A stretch of DNA of 64,000 nt from Prochlorococcus sp. AG-409-A19 (GTDB taxonomy: Bacteria; Cyanobacteriota; Cyanobacteriia; PCC-6307; Cyanobiaceae), in assembly GCA_003216155.1 (NCBI GenBank), contig QCJH01000003.1, forward strand, positions 1 to 64,000, read 5' to 3'. Positions within the stretch are counted from its first letter, which is position 1; each line of letters opens with the position of its first letter. A program made the position numbers and the translations under genes. Under the pieces are notes generated by a model. That model did no database searches and was not told the DNA's origin. It saw only the letters and a program-made list of their open reading frames with translations. This document shows positions 57,309 through 64,000 of the stretch, in pieces.

Positions 57309-58313
57309 TTATATCGATTCTTTTAAGGGGAAGCCACTGCCTGGATGTTCTACTGCATGTTCTATGAGGTCTGCCAAAAGTAGAGCTCGTGAAGCTTGTT
57401 CACCATCAACTTTTGGAGTCTCACGTCCACGAACACATTGTAAAAAATGCTCTAGTTCTGCATATAGGGGTTCAATAGAAGTTGTACTTACTTCTTCAAT
57501 GAATCCATCATTGCGATATAGCAATTCACCATGATCTGCTGAATACCACTCATGGGCACGTCTATGGATATGGAGGGTGTGGTTTAGGAAATCGGTTTCA
57601 ACAAGACTTCCCCGACAATGAGCGCTAAGACTTCTTATTTTCCTGTGACTCATTTTGCTGGCGGTAAGACTTGCTACTACTCCATTACTGAAGCCAAGGG
57701 TGGCGTTTACATAATCGATAGGGCCTCCTTCGCTTCTCCCACCGGCAGCGGCAAGCCTCACAACAGGCGCATTTGCTAGTTCTAGAACTAGATCAAGATC
57801 ATGGATCATTAGATCAAGCACTACTGAAACGTCATTGGCTCGATCAGCATGAGGGCTATGACGGCGTGCTTCGAGAACTACTACTTCTTCATTTGTAACC
57901 ACTTTTATTAGCTCTCTAAAAGCTGGATTGAATCTTTCAATATGACCTACCTGTAACAATCTTCCGGCTTTGCTTGCTGCTGTTATTAGCTCAGTAGCTT
58001 CATCTTGACTAGCAGCAATAGGTTTTTCAATTAATACATGTAAGCCAGCCTTTAAGCAGGCCAGTCCAACATGGTGATGAAGCATTGTTGGCACAGCAAT
58101 GCAAACCGCCTCAACCTCGGATAGCAAACTGTGGTAGTCCTTGAACCATTTACACCCAAATTGTTCTGTAGCTAGGCGTCCTCGCTCATTATCAGGATCA
58201 GATACACCTACAAGTTCAGCGTCCCTTAGCAGACTCAGAACACGGGCATGATGCCAACCCATGTTGCCTATACCAATAACTCCTACCTTCACGGGAACCA
58301 TGGGTTTGGTCAT
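57309..58313 (-). CDS. Gfo/Idh/MocA family oxidoreductase
   Basis: 334 aa. N-terminal Rossmann domain (VGVIGIGNMGWHHARVL) binding NAD(P), the conserved IEKPIA motif near residue 95 whose lysine is catalytic, and a C-terminal alpha/beta substrate domain with IHDLDLVLEL. Such enzymes oxidise sugars, inositols or nucleotide sugars; the neighbouring WecG-type gene suggests a nucleotide-sugar substrate, but this is inference. ATG start; gaps of 40 and 11 bp to its operon partners. Confidence 0.88.
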   Translation of the reverse strand: MTKPMVPVKVGVIGIGNMGWHHARVLSLLRDAELVGVSDPDNERGRLATEQFGCKWFKDYHSLLSEVEAVCIAVPTMLHHHVGLACLKAGLHVLIEKPIAASQDEATELITAASKAGRLLQVGHIERFNPAFRELIKVVTNEEVVVLEARRHSPHADRANDVSVVLDLMIHDLDLVLELANAPVVRLAAAGGRSEGGPIDYVNATLGFSNGVVASLTASKMSHRKIRSLSAHCRGSLVETDFLNHTLHIHRRAHEWYSADHGELLYRNDGFIEEVSTTSIEPLYAELEHFLQCVRGRETPKVDGEQASRALLLADLIEHAVEHPGSGFPLKESI

Positions 58314-58353
58314 CGGAAGGTCTTCTTCGAAACGTTGTTGTGATTATCTACGA

Positions 58354-59643
58354 TCACTCTTGGGGAATTTCGACACTTGGCAAAATAAGTTTCACACGTT
58401 TAATACATGGACCATTCATTTGACTTATTTCAAAAACAAGAGAACCAAAATTTAGAATTTCTCCTGCAGAAGGAATATGTTGAAGTTTCTCTAATAGAAA
58501 TCCAGCTAGGGTGTGATGATCATCAGCCTCTGGTAAGGCAAGATTTAATTGGCGATTGAGCTCAATAATTTCAAAATCACCAGCTATAAGCCAAGTATTT
58601 GATTGACTTTCGATTTTTAGTAGATCAGGCTCCTCATTATCTTGCTGTAGTTCTTCTCCGACAATTTCACCTGTTAGGTCAGCAGCTGTTACTAGACCTT
58701 CAATCCCACCATGCTCATCAACGACAAGTAGGAGTGGCTGCCCACTTCGGATCATTGGTAACAGTTCAGCAAGAGTACTTGTTTCAAGGACTTTTGTTGC
58801 TGGTTCAAGATATGGATTCAGGAGGGTATTGGCTTGCATAGCACCTTGAGAAATTGGCTCAGCAAGTTGACGCAAATCGATTACTCCCTTCACGTCATCA
58901 AGAGATTGCCCAATTACAGGGAAACGAGCATGTCGAGTTTGATGGACAGCTCTCATTAGCTCAGCGAAGCGAACATCTACGGGGAGAGTGACCATGCCAG
59001 AACGGGGGATCATTACTTCTCGAACTTGGGTATCACGTAAGGCGAAAACACCTTCAAGAATGTTCCTTTCATCAGGGCGAAGTCCTGTAACACCTCCAGT
59101 CTCAATAAGGGTTTCCAACTCACCTGCCGATAGAGCTGGGATTAGTGCATCCCATTTCGCAGTTAACCCAACTAATTTTAGTAAAAGTGAAGCAACTCTT
59201 TCTAAGAGATTAAGAAAGGGGCCTAGGGCTTTCATTACTGCTTCAAGGAGCGGTGCTAACCGGAGTGCTGCTGTCTCTGGACGGTTGAGTACTAAAGCTT
59301 TTGGTAAAAGGCCCGAAACCAAGGTCGCAATCATTACAAGGGCAAGGAAAAGACAAACGTCAAGCCAGCGTCCAGTGGAGGGGTTGATGGGCCACCAACG
59401 TTGCCCCAAACTTCTGCCAAGCCACCCAATTGCTACAAGCGCTAGTGTCCCTCCAAGTTGGGAAACCATTAGTGCTCTGCGAAGTCGCCCTTGCAATCTA
59501 TGAATAGATAAAGCTCCTTTTTTTCTTTCTTCAATAAGTCCCTGGACTCGACTTGGCCGAAGTCGCAATAAAGCAACTTCTCCAGCAGCAAAGAAAGCTG
59601 GTAGGACAAGTAATAAAACTAGGATGAGCAATCGCAATTGCAT
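58354..59643 (-). CDS. CNNM/CorC family membrane protein with CBS pair
   Basis: 429 aa. An N-terminal DUF21/CNNM membrane domain (FFAAGEVALLRLRPSR; VSQLGGTLALVAIGWLGRSLG; VMIATLVSGLLPKALVLNRPE) is followed by two CBS domains (REVMIPRSGMVTLP; LLLVVDEHGGIEGLVTAADL) and a C-terminal CorC/HlyC transporter-associated domain. Related proteins move magnesium or other divalent cations; the hemolysin label sometimes given is historical. ATG start; first gene of a three-gene run. Confidence 0.9.
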   Translation of the reverse strand: MQLRLLILVLLLVLPAFFAAGEVALLRLRPSRVQGLIEERKKGALSIHRLQGRLRRALMVSQLGGTLALVAIGWLGRSLGQRWWPINPSTGRWLDVCLFLALVMIATLVSGLLPKALVLNRPETAALRLAPLLEAVMKALGPFLNLLERVASLLLKLVGLTAKWDALIPALSAGELETLIETGGVTGLRPDERNILEGVFALRDTQVREVMIPRSGMVTLPVDVRFAELMRAVHQTRHARFPVIGQSLDDVKGVIDLRQLAEPISQGAMQANTLLNPYLEPATKVLETSTLAELLPMIRSGQPLLLVVDEHGGIEGLVTAADLTGEIVGEELQQDNEEPDLLKIESQSNTWLIAGDFEIIELNRQLNLALPEADDHHTLAGFLLEKLQHIPSAGEILNFGSLVFEISQMNGPCIKRVKLILPSVEIPQE

Positions 59644-59657
59644 TTAAGTGAGGAGAG

Positions 59658-59735
59658 TGGATGTCACGAGGGTCGAACTTGCCCTGGGCGAATTATGAGT
59701 TCGAGTAAACTTAGTTATTGCAATGGATTAGGGGC
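59658..59735 (-). pseudogene. Degenerate partial copy of the CAT-anticodon tRNA
   Basis: Positions 59658-59703 align without gaps to 59811-59856, the 3' 46 nt of the intact tRNA downstream; I count 36 of 46 identical. The anticodon loop CTCATAA and T-loop TTCGA are kept, but the T-stem has an A-C mismatch, the anticodon stem loses a pair and no 5' acceptor strand matches GACATCC. It is in the same orientation, offset by 153 bp. Either a decayed tandem tRNA or an attachment-site remnant. Confidence 0.7.
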
Positions 59736-59810
59736 AAGCCCTCGCGACTTGAAGCAGCTTGCTGCTTGCTTTTTAATGAGTGAATTGAATGAATTTAAAA
59801 AGGTGGCAAT

Positions 59811-59883
59811 GGGGGTCGCGAGGATCGAACTCGCCTTAGCCAAATTATGAGTTTGGTGCATTCACCAGATTGCTAGACCCCCC
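59811..59883 (-). tRNA. tRNA with CAT anticodon (Ile-lysidine or Met)
   Basis: 73-nt cloverleaf on the minus strand: acceptor GGGGGTC/GACCCCC, discriminator A, D-stem GCA/TGC, anticodon stem CCAAA/TTTGG with loop CTCATAA, and T-arm GCGAG TTCGATC CTCGC. The acceptor lacks the initiator-type mismatch, so it is not fMet. The CCAAACTCATAATTTGG arm resembles plastid trnI-CAU, favouring the lysidine isoleucine tRNA, but elongator Met cannot be excluded. Confidence 0.9.
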
Positions 59884-60164
59884 AACCTGGGTTAACCAGT
59901 CAACTAGAGGTTAATGCCTTGGGTGATAGTCATCAAATAATGAATTAACTGGAAAATCTTTAAGTCTTTGTTGGTGGGCGAATTCTCACTTTTCTGCTTC
60001 CTATTGGATCTGCAAAAGATTTGAGCCATCTCAACCCTTCTTTGCCTAATGCTTCCACAAATCTGCTAACACATTCAATGTATAGGCGTTAAGACCTTAG
60101 GGTGAAAATCGCTAGAGAGCTATTAAGTGCAAAAGAGCTAAAACACCTTGACGCAAGAATCACC

Positions 60165-60749
60165 ATGAGTCCCATTCCCCTTTCGCAAGAGAATTTCAGT
60201 GATGAGCTTCTAAGCATGATCGCAAGAGATGCTTATCGTTTCGGTGATTTCACCTTGGCATCTGGTCGAAAGAGTAATCATTATGTGAATTGCAAACCTG
60301 TGAGCTTGAGTGGTCCAGGTCTGGTAAAGCTTGGGTTTCTACTTTTAGATCAAGTTGAGTCGGATGCTGTTGCAGTTGCTGGTTTAACACTAGGCGCAGA
60401 CCCACTTGTCTCTGCAGTAGCAATGGCTTCAGCGCTAATTAAGCGCCCTTTAAATGCATTGATAGTTAGGAAAGAGGTAAAAGATCATGGGACAGGTTCT
60501 TGGTTAGAGGGCCCACTTCCTGCGAAGGGTTCAAGAATTACTGTTTTAGAAGATGTAGTTACAACTGGTGGGTCCGCTATTAAAGCAGTAAAACAGTTAA
60601 GAAAATCTGGGTATTTAGTTGAAAGAGTGGTCGCAATTGTTGATCGTAATGAAGGCGGTTCTTCAGCCATGAAGGATTTTAATTTGGACTTGTTAAGTCT
60701 TTTTGAGATGACTCAGGTAGTTGACCGGGCGCGAGCCTTAGGTAAATGA
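60165..60749 (+). CDS. pyrE: Orotate phosphoribosyltransferase
   Basis: Forms OMP from orotate and PRPP in pyrimidine synthesis. About 194 aa from the ATG chosen; a GTG at 60102 would add 21 residues without family resemblance. Motifs: [16 protein letters not shown] near residue 30, [10 protein letters not shown], and the PRPP-binding loop [16 protein letters not shown]. Its stop overlaps the ygfZ start by four bases. Confidence 0.95.
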   Translation: MSPIPLSQENFSDELLSMIARDAYRFGDFTLASGRKSNHYVNCKPVSLSGPGLVKLGFLLLDQVESDAVAVAGLTLGADPLVSAVAMASALIKRPLNALIVRKEVKDHGTGSWLEGPLPAKGSRITVLEDVVTTGGSAIKAVKQLRKSGYLVERVVAIVDRNEGGSSAMKDFNLDLLSLFEMTQVVDRARALGK

Positions 60750-61597
60750 GTATTGATCGAGAATTAGTATGGGATGCAACTTTCCCACTATTACGCTTAA
60801 AAGGTTTAGGTAGTCGAGTATTTCTTAACGGTCAAACCAGTGCAGACATGTTATCTGCTATTGATGGCGATTGGATTAAAAGTTGCTGGCTTACTGCTTC
60901 TGGTCGTATAAGAGCATTATTTGAGATTAGGTTAACACCTGAAGGAGCAGATATTCTTATTTTAGTAGGTGATATTAAAAAGGTGTATAAAGAGTTTGAA
61001 AAGGTAATTTTTCCTGCTGATAAATTGCATTTAGATGGTCATACTTTCATTAGGAGATTGCAATTATTAAAGGACTTGGATGCAAAATCGCGCGAATTTA
61101 TTTTTAGAGAAGTTGGCGACTCAACAATGCCGGATGAATTCTCTAAATGTACTGTTGCTTCAGAAGATGAGCTTGAATACTGGAGAATACAGCAAGGATT
61201 GCCAAGTAGTGGTGAAATCAATGGAGAAACAAATCCTTTTGAACTTGGCTTGTCAGAATGGTTGAGCCTTAGTAAAGGTTGCTATTTGGGACAGGAAACA
61301 ATTGCTAAGTTATTTAATAGTGGAGGGATTAAGCAACAGTTACGTTTCTGGAAAGCAGAATCTCAGGTTTTAGGAGGAGAGCAACTTCAAGCCTTTAATT
61401 TGAATGATAATTCTCCCAATAGAGCTGGCACGATAACTTCAGTGATTAAGGTTCCTGGTCGGGAAAGTTATGTAGGGTTAGCGTTGGTTAGACGTCAATT
61501 TTTAGAGCAAGAAGAATTACTTTTGATGGGGGATATTTCTAGAAGGGTCGAATTGACTACTCCTAAGGCTTTTGTTATGCCAACTTTCAGAATGTAA
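60746..61597 (+). CDS. ygfZ: YgfZ/GcvT-like folate-binding protein
   Basis: 283 aa. Tetrahydrofolate-binding GcvT-like fold with the YgfZ signature [10 protein letters not shown] near residue 175, whose cysteine is essential in E. coli; the protein assists Fe-S cluster enzyme maturation. N-terminal [20 protein letters not shown] is also typical. ATG start overlapping pyrE. The last 81 bp overlap the convergent nuclease gene, one of the longest overlaps in the window. Confidence 0.92.
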   Translation: MSIDRELVWDATFPLLRLKGLGSRVFLNGQTSADMLSAIDGDWIKSCWLTASGRIRALFEIRLTPEGADILILVGDIKKVYKEFEKVIFPADKLHLDGHTFIRRLQLLKDLDAKSREFIFREVGDSTMPDEFSKCTVASEDELEYWRIQQGLPSSGEINGETNPFELGLSEWLSLSKGCYLGQETIAKLFNSGGIKQQLRFWKAESQVLGGEQLQAFNLNDNSPNRAGTITSVIKVPGRESYVGLALVRRQFLEQEELLLMGDISRRVELTTPKAFVMPTFRM

Positions 61598-63079
61598 ATT
61601 TTGCTCTGGGTAAAAACCATCTTTATTTAAAAGCCATGAAATTACAGCAAAAGTTGCAAGGCAATCATCTTGGTTGTATTGGAAGATCTTAACTAGATTA
61701 TTAGAGTGGCAATTTTTCTGAGATTTAGAATCCTTCCATTGGCGCCACCAGAGAAGAGCTCTTGCGCCATCGACTCCTTTCTGATGCCACTCAAACCCAA
61801 GCCAGCTTGCGACACTTTTCAAGCCATAGCTACTTATAGGTAGTCGCCAATTCTTTCTAATTCTTTTATGTACATCAATTAGGCGGCTCCTTAAAACTCT
61901 TAGTTGCAAGTCTGAGCAACCTTGTCGCTTGGCCATGCGAAGAATGGTCAGAGATTCTGTTTCTCCATAATGAAGAATTGGCCACTCCGGATTCAATGAA
62001 AGCTTCGTTTGTATTCTATTCCAAGATTTCTTTTCTCCATGGCTGGGGAGCATTAAAAGAGGATGATATTTAAAATTTTCTATATCCCAAAGTCCATATT
62101 TGTTTTTTTTCAATTTAACGAAGCCATGCAAGAAGTCCTCTTGGGCATCAGGGTCTGATTCAATATCATATAGGTACATCCCTTTTGCTATTTGAAGCTC
62201 TGGTAATGCAGGAGAAGGTAGTAAACGATCGCAGGTGTTATGTCTTTGGGCTTTCGCTTGTGCAATAATCTCATTGGCGATTGAACAATGTTGTTCTCCA
62301 AATTTCTCTAAACGTTTAGAAAGATCAAGTGGGTTTGTTTCAGCTAGCTCGTTTAACCCTTGGATTCCTAACTCTTGCAAAATTTTGCGGCGACTGGCTC
62401 CAATACCGCTGATTTCGCTTAGATGACCTTCTTCTTTTGCTTGCTTATTACATAGACCTCGCCATGAGCAGAGAGTGCATTTACGTCGATCAGCTGTAAT
62501 AGGAGGGGCTTCTTTAGAAATAAGGTCTATAGAAAGTTTGTCTAAAGCTTCTATTAGTTGTCGCTTAATAGGTTTATTTATATTGATTTGTTCTAGCTCT
62601 AATTTTTTGCCACCCCCTGAAACAGCTAACCCATTAGGAACTGGTGCTTTTTGAAAAGATTCTAGTAATACACAAGACATTGCTAAAGCTAGTTTGTGCT
62701 CTCGAGTAAGCCTTCGTCCTTGACGGGCTAATACAGGCCTATATGCATATTCACCCCAAATACTTTTTCCTTTTACTTTTTGAAGTAAAGGTGGGTGCGC
62801 TTCTAGTAAATATCCTTTTGAACCTGTAGTGCTTTTAAGCCTTAGCCCTAAGACCCCTGAGGCACCTTGCTTGCAAGCTTCAATTCCCCTTTTCGGCTTT
62901 TGAGGTAATAAGGCAACAAAGCACCTTTGTTGGTCATCCAGTTGCAAAGTGCGATGTGCACTCCACTGCCTTTTTGTACCATCTTCATGGTAGTCAAGCC
63001 AAGCACGTCTTCTGCAACGTATCCAGCTGCGAAGCAGACGATCAGTAAGAACTTGTGAGGCTAGTTGGGTGTCACCCAT
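61517..63079 (-). CDS. TM0106-type RecB-like nuclease with RNase H-like domain
   Basis: 520 aa. The N-terminal part looks like a Cas4/RecB-type PD-(D/E)XK domain with four cysteines placed as in Fe-S nucleases: Cys22 (RCRRRAWL) and Cys201-x2-Cys204-x5-Cys210 (CTLCSWRGLC). The canonical D-x-K metal site appears altered (PVLAR). A helix-hairpin-helix segment follows (ISGIGASRRKILQELGI). The C-terminal RNase H-like 3'-5' exonuclease domain keeps acidic motifs YDIESD, HYGETE and YNQDDC. Cellular role unknown; probably DNA repair. ATG start, divergent from the phosphohexomutase. Confidence 0.82.
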   Translation of the reverse strand: MGDTQLASQVLTDRLLRSWIRCRRRAWLDYHEDGTKRQWSAHRTLQLDDQQRCFVALLPQKPKRGIEACKQGASGVLGLRLKSTTGSKGYLLEAHPPLLQKVKGKSIWGEYAYRPVLARQGRRLTREHKLALAMSCVLLESFQKAPVPNGLAVSGGGKKLELEQININKPIKRQLIEALDKLSIDLISKEAPPITADRRKCTLCSWRGLCNKQAKEEGHLSEISGIGASRRKILQELGIQGLNELAETNPLDLSKRLEKFGEQHCSIANEIIAQAKAQRHNTCDRLLPSPALPELQIAKGMYLYDIESDPDAQEDFLHGFVKLKKNKYGLWDIENFKYHPLLMLPSHGEKKSWNRIQTKLSLNPEWPILHYGETESLTILRMAKRQGCSDLQLRVLRSRLIDVHKRIRKNWRLPISSYGLKSVASWLGFEWHQKGVDGARALLWWRQWKDSKSQKNCHSNNLVKIFQYNQDDCLATFAVISWLLNKDGFYPEQNLHSESWHNKSLRSSQFDPSRNIPHQK

Positions 63080-63132
63080 TTGATGAGGTTAGACCCTTTG
63101 CCTGCTAGATCCAGTTGAGAGCTTTATTTTCA

Positions 63133-64000
63133 ATGTCGTCTAATCATCTCCCTTTATCTGCTTCCCCTATCCAATTTGGCACTGATGGATGGAGAGGAAT
63201 ATTAGGTGTTGATGTAACGCTAGACAGGCTGCTGAGAGTGGCTGCTGCATCGGCTCAGGAGCTTGCATATCAAGCTCCTTCAGATTTAAAGAAAAGTCGA
63301 AGAGTCATCATTGGGTTTGACCGTCGTTTCCTTGCACCTGAATTTGCCGAGGCAATAGCAGCTTCAGTACGTGGCTGTGACCTAGAACCGCTTCTCACTG
63401 AGACGCCAGTGCCTACTCCAGCATGCAGTTGGGCAGTAATAGAAAAGCAAGCATTAGGTGCTCTTGTAATAACAGCAAGTCATAATCCTTCTGAGTGGAT
63501 TGGATTAAAGATTAAGGGACCCTTTGGCGGTTCTGTTCAGGGTGATTTCACTAAAGCTGTTGAGTTAAGACTTGCTGCTGGTGGAAAATGCATCCCTATT
63601 AAGGGGATTACAAAAAGGTTTGATGGGCGGAAGGAACATCTAGACGGCTTGAGGAGAAAGTTCGATATTCCTCGCTTGGCAAGTGGTCTTCGTGAGATGG
63701 GAATAAAAGTAATTGTTGACCCGATGCATGGCTCAGCTGCGGGATGTATCCCTGACTTATTTGGGACTTTCGGTGAGAATATTATTGAGGAAATCCGTGG
63801 CGAACGTGATCCACTTTTTGGTGGGAATCCCCCTGAACCTTTAGCTCCTTACCTGACTGATTTAATTCAATCAGTCAAAAGTGCTTCGAAGATTGATAAA
63901 TCAGCTATTGGTTTGGTTTTTGATGGAGATGGAGACCGAATAGCTGCAATTGATGAGGATGGAGGATTTTGCAGTACTCAACTTCTTATGCCGTTATTGA
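63133..64000 (+). CDS. Phosphoglucomutase/phosphomannomutase family (partial)
   Basis: The first 289 codons of an alpha-D-phosphohexomutase; the gene runs off the window end. Motifs: QFGTDGWRGILG at residue 14, the phosphoserine loop VITASHNPSEWIGLK near residue 115, and the metal-binding loop FDGDGDR near residue 270. It interconverts hexose-1- and hexose-6-phosphates; whether glucose, mannose or glucosamine is preferred cannot be told from this part. ATG start 53 bp from the divergent nuclease gene. Confidence 0.93.
   Translation, partial: MSSNHLPLSASPIQFGTDGWRGILGVDVTLDRLLRVAAASAQELAYQAPSDLKKSRRVIIGFDRRFLAPEFAEAIAASVRGCDLEPLLTETPVPTPACSWAVIEKQALGALVITASHNPSEWIGLKIKGPFGGSVQGDFTKAVELRLAAGGKCIPIKGITKRFDGRKEHLDGLRRKFDIPRLASGLREMGIKVIVDPMHGSAAGCIPDLFGTFGENIIEEIRGERDPLFGGNPPEPLAPYLTDLIQSVKSASKIDKSAIGLVFDGDGDRIAAIDEDGGFCSTQLLMPLL

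Noticed and set aside
58988..59503. 171-aa frame antisense to the CNNM/CorC gene
   Set aside because: Shadow of a strong coding gene; low-complexity Ser/Pro/Arg composition and no recognisable motif.

Overview
The window looks like a chromosomal segment of a marine picocyanobacterium, most probably a low-light Prochlorococcus. Reasons: moderately AT-rich, very tightly packed genes; scattered photosystem II genes (psbO, psbH, psbN, psbI, psbK); the cyanobacterial nitrogen regulator ntcA with an ammonium transporter; crtR; and many small families found only in cyanobacteria or plastids (Ycf20, Ycf66-like, DUF2555, DUF3084, DUF3146, DUF3155, DUF3177, DUF3181, DUF3769). Family and DUF names are assigned from memory of the sequences, not from a search. 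I do not claim a strain.

Layout. 0-10.9 kb: aroC, a KDPG-aldolase-like gene, ftsH, sat, psbO, coaBC, tRNA-Ala, small membrane proteins including Ycf20, then mpg-pyrB. 11-16 kb: two adjacent paralogous TPR plus GT41 glycosyltransferase genes, the most accessory-looking block. 16-31.3 kb: creatininase-gatC, crtR, tRNA-Leu, a Ycf66-like gene with ileS, trmB, a lytic transglycosylase, a thioredoxin-like membrane protein, thyX, dcd with a CobO-like gene, rph, ntcA and DUF3084. 31.3-44 kb: RNase H-fold protein, psbH-tatA-pth-DUF3146, psbN, psbI, a large outer-membrane-type protein, the wecA-cinA-leuC-leuD operon, glyA and tRNA-Arg. 44-56.5 kb: murJ, sfsA, amt, ispH, DoxX, purH, an esterase, an orphan histidine kinase, cobS, tgt, psbK. 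56.5-64 kb: a CNNM/CorC-oxidoreductase-WecG operon, a CAT-anticodon tRNA beside a decayed partial copy, pyrE-ygfZ, a RecB/RNase H-type nuclease and a phosphohexomutase cut by the window end.

How the genes fit together. Most is core metabolism: aromatic and leucine synthesis, sulfate activation, pyrimidines and thymidylate (pyrB, pyrE, dcd, thyX), purines (purH), CoA, isoprenoids (ispH), one-carbon units (glyA), cobalamin, queuosine, and light harvesting and repair. Nitrogen control appears as ntcA, preceded by a well-formed NtcA-type promoter, and amt.

I found no CRISPR array, insertion sequence, prophage or rRNA. The points most worth a second look are: the degenerate copy of the 3' half of a tRNA next to the intact gene (possible old attachment-site scar); the tandem TPR-GT41 pair; three helically phased A-tracts abutting the ntcA control region; a CobO-like protein without its P-loop; and a Cas4-like nuclease whose PDDEXK metal site looks decayed while its RNase H-like domain looks intact.
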